NCBI RefSeq assembly: GCF_000420465.1
Contig: NZ_ATUZ01000014.1
Span: 62,001 to 126,000 of the forward strand
Length of the DNA stretch: 64,000 nt
Origin: Desulfovibrio desulfuricans DSM 642
GTDB taxonomy: Bacteria; Desulfobacterota; Desulfovibrionia; Desulfovibrionales; Desulfovibrionaceae
Direction: 5' to 3'
Shown here: positions 34,256-43,058 of the stretch, one piece after another
How the letters are laid out: the number at the start of each line of letters is the position of its first letter
How positions within the stretch are numbered: the stretch's first letter is position 1
Notes under the pieces: model-generated
Told to the model about the DNA's origin: nothing
Databases searched by the model: none
What the model saw: only the letters and a program-made list of their open reading frames with translations
Translations under genes and position numbers: made by a program

Positions 34256-35671
34256 CTATTTAAATCCGGCTATGGCCCTGCCCTGCTTGAGAACAATGCG
34301 CCCCAAAGGCAGATCGCGCCACCACAGGCCAGCCTCGCGTCCATTCAAACCTGTCTGGCGGCTTTGCCCGCTCAACAGGGCCGTGATATCGGCCACATCG
34401 TCCAGCACCAGGCTGGAGGCGGCATCCGGCGGCGACTGCATGAGCACGCGCAGGCGCGGCGCGGCATCCAGCGTTCCGCCGCTGAGCTTCCCCAGCAATG
34501 AACCCTGCCATACGCAACCGGGGGGCAAAAGAGCCGTGGCCTGAGGCGACACAAAGCGCACATGTTCACCATACAGCACGGCCCGCCCTGGGGGCAGCAG
34601 ATCAGGGTTGCAGGTCGCGCCCACAAGGCTTTCCGGCGGCAACGGACTGCCCGAAGGACGTTCAACGGGCTTTCCCGCACGGTCGTCACCGCGATTCCTC
34701 CCGGTACGCCGTCCATTGCGCGGGCCAAGGCTCTGGCTCGAACTCTGGCCCGCAAGTGGCCCCCCGGAGGGAACAGAAGCAGGCACGCCCCAAACGGCTG
34801 CTTGCGGCTCAGACGCGCTGCTTTCAAAGGGCAAAACCGCCGCATTCTCATTACCCGGTTTGCGGAAAAGGGCCACATAAAATCCCTGAGCCTGCGAGCG
34901 TGCGCCATCCACACGCAAGGTGCCTTCACCGCCGGGCATTTCCTCCCACACGAAACCGGGGATGGGATCAAGGTGTTCGCGCTCCAGCCCCAGCTCCTGC
35001 TCGGCAAAGCGCACCTGCGCCTCGTTTTCATCCACATTGGTCGTGCAGGTGGAATACACCAGCCGCCCGCCGGGACGCAGCAACGAGGCCGCATGGCGCA
35101 GCAGACGGCGTTGCAGCCCGGTGAGGCTGTCGAGCTTGTCGCCCTGCCAGAGCTTGAGCACCTGCGGGTGTTTTTCTGCGGTTCCCCAGCCGGAACAGGG
35201 CGGGTCAAGCAGGATTGCGTCCCACGAGCCGGGGCGTAAAGGCAGGGCATCGCCGCTGTACGAACAGGTGGCGGCCTGTATCAGATTAAGCTGGTGCAGG
35301 TTGGCCCGCAGGGTGCCAAGGCGCGTGGGCGAAGGCTCGTTGCCGAGCACAAAACCATTGCGCCCCACAAGCTGGGCCAGAAAGCCGGTTTTGCTGCCTG
35401 GGCTTGCGCACATGTCGAGCACGGCGCTGCCAGCAGCGGGAGCCAGCGCCAGCGGCGGCAACATGGACGACCGGTCCTGTATATAAATGTAACCGAAAAA
35501 TGCAGCCAGCGAACCGCCAAGCGGGCGCGGCTCGGCCACAAGGCGGCGGCACAGGGGAGAAAAAGGTTCCGGCTCAAAATCATACCCCTGAGCGCGCAGC
35601 AGGGCCTCCACTGCGGGCACCTGCTCCGGGGCGCATACCAGGCGGAAAGAACGGATAAGAGTTTTCGGCAT
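34256..35671 (-). CDS. RsmB/RsmF-family RNA m5C methyltransferase
   Basis: 471 aa. Motifs of NOL1/NOP2/Sun enzymes are present: SAM-binding LDMCASPGSKTGFLAQL, DPPCSGWG with the releasing Cys, and YSTCTTNVDENE with the catalytic Cys. The N-terminal region (RAQGYDFEPEPFSPLCRRL) and the C-terminal part, after a Ser/Gly/Arg-rich linker (about 285-350), are like RsmF (YebU), which methylates 16S rRNA. The exact target is not certain. It is convergent with hypF. Confidence 0.9.
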   Translation of the reverse strand: MPKTLIRSFRLVCAPEQVPAVEALLRAQGYDFEPEPFSPLCRRLVAEPRPLGGSLAAFFGYIYIQDRSSMLPPLALAPAAGSAVLDMCASPGSKTGFLAQLVGRNGFVLGNEPSPTRLGTLRANLHQLNLIQAATCSYSGDALPLRPGSWDAILLDPPCSGWGTAEKHPQVLKLWQGDKLDSLTGLQRRLLRHAASLLRPGGRLVYSTCTTNVDENEAQVRFAEQELGLEREHLDPIPGFVWEEMPGGEGTLRVDGARSQAQGFYVALFRKPGNENAAVLPFESSASEPQAAVWGVPASVPSGGPLAGQSSSQSLGPRNGRRTGRNRGDDRAGKPVERPSGSPLPPESLVGATCNPDLLPPGRAVLYGEHVRFVSPQATALLPPGCVWQGSLLGKLSGGTLDAAPRLRVLMQSPPDAASSLVLDDVADITALLSGQSRQTGLNGREAGLWWRDLPLGRIVLKQGRAIAGFK

Positions 35672-35748
35672 GGCGGCATATTATTGACAGTACGCCCTTC
35701 CCGCAAGGAATTTATCTGTTGCGGCGCGCTCCGCAGGCTCCTTGCGTC

Positions 35749-35777
35749 TTGCACGGCGCTGCAAGTGTGCGTATAGT
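35749..35777 (+). promoter_or_regulatory. Sigma-70 promoter of the FG-GAP gene
   Basis: TTGCAC and TATAGT are separated by 17 nt, about 113 nt upstream of the start codon. It predicts a leader of roughly 105 nt. Confidence 0.6.
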
Positions 35778-35889
35778 GCGCCAGTGCGGACGTGCCGGGC
35801 TGCATTTGACAGTCGGTACCGGTAGACCGCCACAACGGCCCGTGGCCGTACTTTACCGGGTATTTGCGTGAATACTCAAGGAGAATGGA

Positions 35890-37569
35890 ATGAAATTCGC
35901 CATGCGACTGACTTTTTCGGTCTGCCTGCTGCTCGTCGCCGTTGCTGCGGGCGCCGCCAGCGCCGCCGCTAAAAGCGCTGTGGTATTGCCCTTTGTGGTC
36001 AATGCCCCCCAGAGCTATGCTTACCTTTCCAAGGCTGTTCAGGCTACCATTCAGGGACGCCTTGACCGCCCTGGCGTGCTTGAAGCCCGTACGGGACAGA
36101 ACAAGGCCGCCAGCCAGGCAGAAGCCCAGCAGGCGCTCCGCTCTTCTGGTGCAGACAACGCCATATGGGGCTCGGTGAGCGTCATGGGCAACGACTGCAC
36201 CGTTGTTATGAACAGCGTGGACAAGGCAGGCAAAACCTGGAGCAAAACCGCCCAGGCTCCTGTGAGCGAACTGACCACTTCTGTGCAGAAACTGACCTCG
36301 GCCCTGAGCCAGGAAGTGTTTGGTATTTCCTCAGCAATGCGCACCCCCGGCTCCACCGCCTCTGGTTCCCCGCGTGGCGCAACCGCCAATGGCGACATCG
36401 TCACCAACGAAACCGGGCAGCAGCAGGTATACCTGAACCCGCAGTTCCGCTATCAGGGCGCTGGCGCTGAAGACGGCTCCCGCCTGCGCACCCAGCGCCT
36501 GGGTTACAACATGGTCGATATGGCCGTGGGCGACTTTAACGGCGATGGCAAGAATGAAATCGCCATCCTGAGCGATCACGATCTGCGCATCTACAGCTGG
36601 CCCGCCAACGGTCAGCTCCGGCTGATTGGCGAAACCGTGGTTTCGCGCTCCAACAACAACTTCTCCATGCGCGCCATCGACCTCAACCGCGACCGCAGCA
36701 TGGCTCTTGTTGTGACCACCACCGAAGAATCAAGCAACCGCCCTTACTCCTTCATTTACAGCTTCAAGGGCAACAAGTTCACCACCATTGCCGACCGCAT
36801 TCCTTACTATGTGAGCGTCATGCGTGTGCCCCCCACCTACAGCCCCACTCTCGTGGGTCAGGGCTGGGATTCGCTCAAGCTCTTCGCCCCCGGCGTGCGC
36901 ATCATGACCAAGCAGGACGGCAAGTTCACGCTTGGCACCCGTCTTGACCTGCCCACCGGCGCCACCGTGTTCAACTGCGTGTGGCTGCCCGCCGGCAAGA
37001 ATGGCAAGGGTGAACAGCTTGTCATGCTGACCGACGACGAGCGCATCAAGCTCTTCCAGGGCCACGGCAACACCCTGGTTCACACCACCATGGAACGTTA
37101 TTCCGGCTCTGCCACGGGCATGGATCACTACAAGGGCATGCCAGGCCTGGGCGTGGACAAAGCCTACCAGTTGCCCAGCAAGTACTACGCCCCCATGCGC
37201 CTCATCGCTGCCGACATCGGCAATACCGGCGACTACACGCTGCTGGTCAACAAGCCCATATCCACTGCGGCGCAGTTCTTTGACCGTTACCGTTTCTTCC
37301 CCCAGGGCGAAGTTCATGCCCTGTACTGGGACGGCGTGGGCCTTGGCCTCAAGTGGAAGACCCGCCGCATCCGTGGTTCTGTGGCAGAAATCGATTTGGC
37401 TGACGTGAACAACGATGGCATCCTTGATCTGGTGGTGGGCCTGAACACCTCGCCCGATCTCGGCATCGGCAGCCGCCAGTGCATGATTACCGCCTATCCT
37501 CTGGACGTTTCGGCCACCAACCCCAACGTGCCTGCGGACTTGAGCGACTTTGAAATAAGCCCCAACTAG
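35890..37569 (+). CDS. Exported FG-GAP/VCBS-repeat protein
   Basis: 559 aa. A signal peptide ends near AASAAA. The first third (SAVVLPFVVNAPQSYAYLSKAVQATIQGRL) looks like the periplasmic domains that assemble beta-barrel or curli-like components. The rest includes two clear FG-GAP calcium-type loops (VGDFNGDGKNEIAI and DVNNDGILDLVVG), which suggest a beta-propeller. The precise role is unknown; envelope assembly is a guess. CAAGGAG precedes the start, with a good promoter and terminator, so it is a single-gene unit. Confidence 0.82.
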   Translation: MKFAMRLTFSVCLLLVAVAAGAASAAAKSAVVLPFVVNAPQSYAYLSKAVQATIQGRLDRPGVLEARTGQNKAASQAEAQQALRSSGADNAIWGSVSVMGNDCTVVMNSVDKAGKTWSKTAQAPVSELTTSVQKLTSALSQEVFGISSAMRTPGSTASGSPRGATANGDIVTNETGQQQVYLNPQFRYQGAGAEDGSRLRTQRLGYNMVDMAVGDFNGDGKNEIAILSDHDLRIYSWPANGQLRLIGETVVSRSNNNFSMRAIDLNRDRSMALVVTTTEESSNRPYSFIYSFKGNKFTTIADRIPYYVSVMRVPPTYSPTLVGQGWDSLKLFAPGVRIMTKQDGKFTLGTRLDLPTGATVFNCVWLPAGKNGKGEQLVMLTDDERIKLFQGHGNTLVHTTMERYSGSATGMDHYKGMPGLGVDKAYQLPSKYYAPMRLIAADIGNTGDYTLLVNKPISTAAQFFDRYRFFPQGEVHALYWDGVGLGLKWKTRRIRGSVAEIDLADVNNDGILDLVVGLNTSPDLGIGSRQCMITAYPLDVSATNPNVPADLSDFEISPN

Positions 37570-37578
37570 CGGGGTAAG

Positions 37579-37609
37579 CGGCCCTTCGCCAGCGCGAGGG
37601 GCCGTTTTT
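37579..37609 (+). terminator. Intrinsic terminator after the FG-GAP gene
   Basis: An 11-bp stem (CGGCCCTTCGC/GCGAGGGGCCG, one wobble) and five T. Confidence 0.85.
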
Positions 37610-37646
37610 ATCTGCGGCGCAGAGCTGCGGATATGGAGCAACGGCC

Positions 37647-37709
37647 TTGCCGCGGCTCTGGCAATAGCCAATATTAAAGCGGTAAAATCCACATGGGTTT
37701 TACCGCTTT
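37647..37709 (+). promoter_or_regulatory. purD upstream region: weak promoter followed by a long inverted repeat
   Basis: TTGCCG and AATATT, 17 nt apart, could be a promoter. Directly after it is a 15-bp inverted repeat, AAAGCGGTAAAATCC (37676-37690) and GGGTTTTACCGCTTT (37695-37709), loop ACAT, one wobble. It would sit at the very 5' end of the purD message, as an operator or as a stabilising hairpin. Confidence 0.5.
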
Positions 37710-37757
37710 ATAACCAGTTTACTGAAACGGAAAAAGTTTTTGGAGTAAGGAGACAGC

Positions 37758-39044
37758 ATGCGCATCCTTGTGATCGGCTCCGGTGGCCGCGAACACGCCC
37801 TGGTTTGGAAAATTCTGCAAAGCCCTGAAGTCAGCGCCGTTTTTGTTGCGCCCGGCAACGGCGGCACCAGCAGCGAAGGGGCCGTTAACGTGCCTGTGGC
37901 TGTGGACGACCTGAACGGGTTGCTGGCCTTTGCGCGCAAGGAGCACATCGACCTGGTGATTCCAGGCCCCGAGCTGCCCCTGACGCTGGGCATTGTTGAC
38001 CGCATGCGCGAAGCCGGCATTCCCAGCTTCGGGCCGGATGCCTATGGCGCGCGCCTTGAGGGCAGCAAGGCCTTTGCCAAGGAAATCATGAACCGCGCCA
38101 AGGTGCCCACCGCCCATTGCGCCGTGTTCAGCGATGCGCAGGCAGCCCGCGACCATATCAACAAAGTGGGCGCTCCTCTGGTCATCAAGGCGGACGGCCT
38201 CGCTGCGGGCAAGGGCGTCATCATTGCCCAGACCGTGCAGGAAGCACTGGACGCAATTGACGAAATCATGACCGAACGCGCCTTTGGCGACGCTGGCAAT
38301 CTTGTGGTGGTTGAAGAATGCCTTGTGGGCGAGGAAGCCTCCTTCCTCTGCGTATGCGATGGCACCCGCGCGGTTCCCCTGCCCTCGGCGCAGGATCACA
38401 AGCGCGTATTCGATAATGATGAAGGCCCCAATACCGGAGGCATGGGCGCATACAGCCCCGCCCCTGTGCTGCCCGACAGCATGCTTGAAGAAATGGCCGA
38501 CCTCACGGTGAGGCCCATCCTGCGCGAGCTTGCCAAGGACGGACATCCCTTTGTGGGCGTGCTGTACGCGGGGCTGATGATGACCGCCGACGGCCCCAAG
38601 GTGCTGGAATACAACGTGCGCTTTGGCGACCCGGAATGTCAGCCCCTGCTCATGCGCCTTGACGGCGACCTGCCTGCCATCATGCTGGACGCCGTACGCG
38701 GCAAGCTTGACCCGGCAAGCCTCGGCCAGACCAGCCAGACCGCGCTTGGCGTTGTGATCACCGCCAAGGGGTATCCCGGCTCCTACGCCAAGGGTTTGTC
38801 CATCGAAGGTATTGAAGATGCGGACAGCGTACCCGGCGTAAAGGTTTTTCACAGCGGCACTGCGGTTAAGGATGGGTCGCTCGTTTCCAACGGCGGGCGT
38901 GTTTTGTGCGTCACCGCACTGGGCGACAGCCTGGCCGCCGCGCAAAAGGCCGCCTATGCCGGTGTGGCCAAGGTACGCATGCAGGAGGGTTTCCATCGCA
39001 CAGATATTGGCGAAAAAGGCATCCGCCGCCTGGCCGGAAAATAG
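37758..39044 (+). CDS. purD: Phosphoribosylamine-glycine ligase (GAR synthetase)
   Basis: Second step of purine synthesis. 428 aa, ATP-grasp enzyme. It shows VIGSGGREHALVWK at the start, PGNGGTSSEGAVN, the ATP-grasp segment (VIKADGLAAGKGVIIA), EECLVGEEASFLCVCDG, PNTGGMGAYSPAPV and YNVRFGDPECQPLL. The ribosome site TAAGGAG is strong. It is followed 62 nt later by purE, so they likely share a transcript. Confidence 0.97.
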   Translation: MRILVIGSGGREHALVWKILQSPEVSAVFVAPGNGGTSSEGAVNVPVAVDDLNGLLAFARKEHIDLVIPGPELPLTLGIVDRMREAGIPSFGPDAYGARLEGSKAFAKEIMNRAKVPTAHCAVFSDAQAARDHINKVGAPLVIKADGLAAGKGVIIAQTVQEALDAIDEIMTERAFGDAGNLVVVEECLVGEEASFLCVCDGTRAVPLPSAQDHKRVFDNDEGPNTGGMGAYSPAPVLPDSMLEEMADLTVRPILRELAKDGHPFVGVLYAGLMMTADGPKVLEYNVRFGDPECQPLLMRLDGDLPAIMLDAVRGKLDPASLGQTSQTALGVVITAKGYPGSYAKGLSIEGIEDADSVPGVKVFHSGTAVKDGSLVSNGGRVLCVTALGDSLAAAQKAAYAGVAKVRMQEGFHRTDIGEKGIRRLAGK

Positions 39045-39106
39045 CAACAGTCTGATTTTGCAAGAATATTCCGGCGCGCAGCGCCGCACCACAGGAAGGT
39101 AAGACT

Positions 39107-39604
39107 ATGCCGCAAGTAGTCATTTTGATGGGGTCAAAGTCTGACGAAGAAAAGGTCAGCCCCTGCGTAGACGTTCTGAAAAGCCTTGGCGTGAGCTGCG
39201 CTATCACCGTGAGTTCCGCGCATCGCACGCCTGAACGCACCGAAAAACTGGTGAGCCAGTACGAAGCCGAAGGCACACGCGTGTTTATTTGCGCCGCGGG
39301 CATGGCCGCCCATCTGGCTGGAGCCGTTGCCGCACGCACCACGCGCCCTGTGATCGGCATTCCTGTTTCCAGCGCCGCCCTGTGCGGCATGGACGCGCTC
39401 TTCTCCACCGTGCAGATGCCTCCCGGATTCCCGGTCGCCACCGTTGCCACCGACAAGGCCGGCGCACGCAACGCCGCATGGCTGGCCGCCCAGATTCTGG
39501 CCGTGTCCGATCCTGCGCTCAACGAACGCATTGCCGAAGCCCGCGCCAGAATGCGCGAAGAAGTGGAAAAAGCCGGGGACGAAATCAGCCGCAAATACGC
39601 CTAG
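39107..39604 (+). CDS. purE: N5-carboxyaminoimidazole ribonucleotide mutase
   Basis: 165 aa. Converts N5-CAIR to CAIR in purine synthesis. Family motifs are MGSKSDEEK, SSAHRTPERT, CAAGMAAHLAGAVAARTTRPVIGIPV and the C-terminal DALFSTVQMPPGFPVATVATDKAGARNAAWLAAQIL. SSAHRTPER looks like class I PurE, which needs a PurK partner; no purK is in the window. It comes after purD. Confidence 0.95.
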   Translation: MPQVVILMGSKSDEEKVSPCVDVLKSLGVSCAITVSSAHRTPERTEKLVSQYEAEGTRVFICAAGMAAHLAGAVAARTTRPVIGIPVSSAALCGMDALFSTVQMPPGFPVATVATDKAGARNAAWLAAQILAVSDPALNERIAEARARMREEVEKAGDEISRKYA

Positions 39605-39700
39605 CGTAGTAGGCCCTGGCAACAGGGTCAGTTCTTGCGCTGTGTTCTGTCCATTGCTTTGATTCGCAATGGAAACGCACCGTACGCACCCAAAAAACAT

Positions 39701-39735
39701 AAATGCCCGCAAGTTAAGCTCGCGGGCATTTTTTT
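39701..39735. terminator. Terminator between purE and the membrane diguanylate cyclase
   Basis: AAATGCCCGC/GCGGGCATTT with an 11-nt loop and a T-run on the plus strand; it also works, less well, in the other direction for the convergent gene. Confidence 0.85.
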
Positions 39736-39778
39736 ATTGCCAATTGTTGCTGAGGCAGCAAAATGACAGGCAGATTGA

Positions 39779-41368
39779 TTACACGGACGCGTCTGCACCG
39801 TAGTCAAGGCCAACAGAGCACACCCTGTTGCGTCCCTCCTGCTTGGCGCGGTACAGGGCTGTATCTGCCGCCAGAATGAGGGCATCGCAGATCTGCGTAC
39901 TTTCCATGCCCTGCGGAGCGCCCGGCTCAAATACTGCGGCGGCAACGCCAACGCTAATGGTCACATTCATGGCAGTGCCGTTGAACGCCACCTCTAACAT
40001 GGCGGCAACCTGCCGCAGCCGCTCCGCGAGAGCCACGGCCTCGTCCTGTCCCATACCTGGCAGCAGCACAGAAAATTCCTCGCCGCCATAGCGCCCAAGC
40101 AGGGCTTTGTGACCAAGCGTGTCTTTCAGGGCAGCCGTGACGCCGCGCAGGACTTTGTCGCCCGCCATATGCCCATATTCATCGTTGACGCGTTTGAAAT
40201 GGTCGATGTCCAGCAGCATAAAACCGAGCTTGCCGCCAGCCTCCCGGCAGCGGTCGATCTCGCGCTGGAAGGCCTCCATAAAAAACCAGCGGCTGAACAC
40301 CTGTGTCAGCGCGTCCTGCGATGCGATGCGCTGCATTTTTTCAAGCAGTTCCTTGCTCTCGGTCATGTCGTACAAGGAGACAATGAGGCCGGAATCTTTT
40401 TCAGACGCGCCAACCCTGGCGCAGGAAACCTTGTAAAAACGCAGCCCTCCCGCCACCGGCAGAGCAATCTCCATTTCCTCATTCTGCACAAGCGCCGCCA
40501 CATCAAGGGAACTTTGTTCAGGGAACACATCCCTCACCGCCAGCCCCACGGCATCCTCTGACAGAGCTGGAAGAATGGACACGGCGCTGTCGTTGAAATC
40601 CACCACCCGCAGTTTGTCGTCCAGCACAAGGACGCTGGCGCTCATGGTCTTGAAGACCTTGTCGCGCGCTATGGGCACGAGGTCGAACATGCGCAGACGG
40701 GACATGGCAAAGCCGCTCAGCGGCAAGGCCGCAGAGAGGATGAAGGGCTCAATATCAATGCCGTAGGGCGCAAAGCCCAGAGTCTGCAAAAAATTGCCTA
40801 TCCAGAGGCTCAGCGCGCCAATAAAGATGGTTTTTGCCTGCCGCCTGCGATAGCCCGTTGCCTTGCCATAGGAAAAGGCAAACAAAGCCAGCCCGGCAAA
40901 GGCAACAAGCATCTTGTAAACAAAATCAACATAATACCACCAGCCCTTCTGCGTTACCGCCACAGGGAAGGGACCGCTGGCATCTACAGCAAATGTTTTA
41001 TAATGAAAGTGGTGATACTCATTGGTGTAGAGCATCACAATAGTCGTCAGCGGCACCACAAACAGCAGAGCCATCACAGCCTTGCTCTTTATTGAATAGT
41101 TATTGTAATAAACGGCAAAAAGAAACCAGAACACCGCTATAAGCGGTGCTCCAAGATATTCAATTTTTAAGGAAAGATAGATTGTTTCAGGCGTGCTTGA
41201 TGCAAGCTCGAAAATGTACCCGACCGTGTACATGAAAATAGACATGAACAAAAACAAAAAGGCCGCATACCCGTTTGAGCGTGCTATTCTGGACGAATAG
41301 CAAACAGCATAGAGCATGCCCGCGCACGATATACTTAGAAAAAGAATACAGGCAGCTCTTATAATCAC
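39779..41368 (-). CDS. Multi-span membrane diguanylate cyclase (7TM-PAS-GGDEF)
   Basis: 529 aa from a GTG, with AAGG 8 nt upstream. About seven N-terminal transmembrane helices (to about residue 230) look like the 7TM region found in sensor kinases and cyclases. A PAS-like domain follows (about 235-345: MSASVLVLDDKLRVVDFNDSAVSILP) and then a GGDEF domain with GGEEF at 428-432. The residues at the usual inhibitory site are GHKA rather than RxxD, so product inhibition is probably absent. The signal is unknown. Confidence 0.9.
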   Translation of the reverse strand: MIIRAACILFLSISCAGMLYAVCYSSRIARSNGYAAFLFLFMSIFMYTVGYIFELASSTPETIYLSLKIEYLGAPLIAVFWFLFAVYYNNYSIKSKAVMALLFVVPLTTIVMLYTNEYHHFHYKTFAVDASGPFPVAVTQKGWWYYVDFVYKMLVAFAGLALFAFSYGKATGYRRRQAKTIFIGALSLWIGNFLQTLGFAPYGIDIEPFILSAALPLSGFAMSRLRMFDLVPIARDKVFKTMSASVLVLDDKLRVVDFNDSAVSILPALSEDAVGLAVRDVFPEQSSLDVAALVQNEEMEIALPVAGGLRFYKVSCARVGASEKDSGLIVSLYDMTESKELLEKMQRIASQDALTQVFSRWFFMEAFQREIDRCREAGGKLGFMLLDIDHFKRVNDEYGHMAGDKVLRGVTAALKDTLGHKALLGRYGGEEFSVLLPGMGQDEAVALAERLRQVAAMLEVAFNGTAMNVTISVGVAAAVFEPGAPQGMESTQICDALILAADTALYRAKQEGRNRVCSVGLDYGADASV

Positions 41369-41556
41369 TAACTATGCCTTATACTATTCACCCTGTAAGC
41401 GCGTCATATGCAACTGGCATTTTGTGGCACAGCTGCGCATTCATAATGCTCTGCGGGAGCGGGAAAATACAGCCCCTCGCCCCTGTACAGCTTCGCTCGT
41501 CCGATTTTTTTACCTGCATCCCCACAAGCTGACAAGCCGTGCGGTCCCGGCAGCAA

Positions 41557-41594
41557 AACAAAAACTCCGGGGCTGCCTGAGCAGACACCGGAGT
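41557..41594 (-). terminator. Terminator of the carboxynorspermidine dehydrogenase gene
   Basis: On the minus strand ACTCCGG...CCGGAGT with an inner CTGC/GCAG stem is followed by TTTTTGTTTT. Confidence 0.85.
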
Positions 41595-41622
41595 CTTTGC
41601 AACAATCAAACCAGCTTGCTGA

Positions 41623-42831
41623 CTAAAATTTGCCGGTCACGTCCAGGCACTGCCAGGGCAGGCCGTACACATTGAGATCCTTCATGAAAGGATCGGGATC
41701 AAACTGTTCCATGTTCCACACGCCGGGCTTGCGCCACAAGCCCTGAGCCACCATCTTTGTACCGATCATGGCGGGCACGCCCGTGGTGTACGAAATGGCC
41801 TGGGAACCCACCTCTGCGTAGCATTCTTCGTGATCGCAGATGTTATACACGTAGACGGTCTTTTCCTTGCCGTCCTTAACGCCGCGCATGAGATCGCCAA
41901 TGCAGGTCTTGCCCTTGGTCAGGGGGCCAAGGGAGGCCGGGTCGGGCAGCAGTTTGGCAAGGAACTGGATGGGCACAATGTCCTGCCCCTGAAATTTCAC
42001 AGGGTCGATACGGGTCATGCCCACGTTGCCAAGTACCTTGAGGTGGTTGAGATAGTTCTCTGAAAACGTCATCCAGAAGCGGGCTCGTCGGATACCCTTG
42101 AGGTTCTGCACCAGTGATTCCAGCTCTTCATGGTACATGAGGAAGCACTTTTTGGAGCCGATGCCGTCAGGGAAATCAAAATTCATGGACCAGGACAGGG
42201 GGTCGGTTTCCACCCACTCGCCGCGCTCCCAGTACCGCCCGCGCGCCGTGACCTCGCGGATGTTGATTTCAGGATTGAAGTTGGTGGCAAAGGGCTGTCC
42301 ATGATCGCCCGCATTGCAGTCGATGATGTCGAGCACATGCACTTCGTCCAGCTGATGCTTGAGAGCCCAGGCTGCGTACACGTTGGTGACGCCGGGGTCA
42401 AAACCGGAACCGAGCAGGGCCGTCAGCCCCGCCTCGCGGAAGCGATCCTGATAGGCCCACTGCCACTTGTATTCAAACTTGGCTGTGTCCAGCGGTTCGT
42501 AGTTGGCGGTGTCCACGTAATGCACGCCGCATTCAAGGCAGGCGTCCATGATGTGCAGATCCTGATACGGCAGGGCCACGTTGCAGACCACATCGGGCTT
42601 GACCTGCCGGATGAGGGAGCACAGCTCGGGTACGTTGTCCGCGTCCACCTGAGCGGTGGCAACCTCGACGCCAAGGCGCGTCTTGACGCTCTGCGCAATG
42701 GCATCGCAGCGGGAAAGGGTGCGGCTTGCCAGCGTTACCTTTGAGAATCCGCCTTCCTTGAGTACCTGCGCACACTTGTGCACCACAACGCTGCCTACGC
42801 CGCCCGCGCCAATAATCAGAATATGAGACAT
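41623..42831 (-). CDS. Carboxynorspermidine/saccharopine dehydrogenase family enzyme
   Basis: 402 aa. Probably condenses aspartate semialdehyde with a diamine, then reduces it with NAD(P)H, giving carboxy(nor)spermidine, the alternative polyamine route. Motifs: Rossmann ILIIGAGGVGSVVVHKC, ASRTLSRCDAIA, VVCNVALPYQDLHIMDACLECGVHYVDTANYE and GLTALLGSGFDPGVTNVYAAWA. It is closer to carboxynorspermidine synthases than to lysine-pathway saccharopine enzymes. The decarboxylase NspC is not in the window. The start follows GGAG. The HDAC-fold gene lies 228 nt upstream on the same strand. Confidence 0.87.
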   Translation of the reverse strand: MSHILIIGAGGVGSVVVHKCAQVLKEGGFSKVTLASRTLSRCDAIAQSVKTRLGVEVATAQVDADNVPELCSLIRQVKPDVVCNVALPYQDLHIMDACLECGVHYVDTANYEPLDTAKFEYKWQWAYQDRFREAGLTALLGSGFDPGVTNVYAAWALKHQLDEVHVLDIIDCNAGDHGQPFATNFNPEINIREVTARGRYWERGEWVETDPLSWSMNFDFPDGIGSKKCFLMYHEELESLVQNLKGIRRARFWMTFSENYLNHLKVLGNVGMTRIDPVKFQGQDIVPIQFLAKLLPDPASLGPLTKGKTCIGDLMRGVKDGKEKTVYVYNICDHEECYAEVGSQAISYTTGVPAMIGTKMVAQGLWRKPGVWNMEQFDPDPFMKDLNVYGLPWQCLDVTGKF

Positions 42832-43058
42832 GTTCCTTCTCCGTGGTGGAAGAGGTATACCACTGCGCGGCATGACCGCGCCGCCATTTTCATATATTGC
42901 GCCCGTGGGCGCAGGGTTGCCGGGCCGCATGACCCAGGCCGGAAAACATGATGCCCGCACGGCGTGACAAAGTCGTTACGCCACGCGCGGAATGGGCCTT
43001 ATGGCCCAGGAAAGTTCCGGCGTCAACAGGTCGCGGTGCAAAAACCATCAACTCTGCC

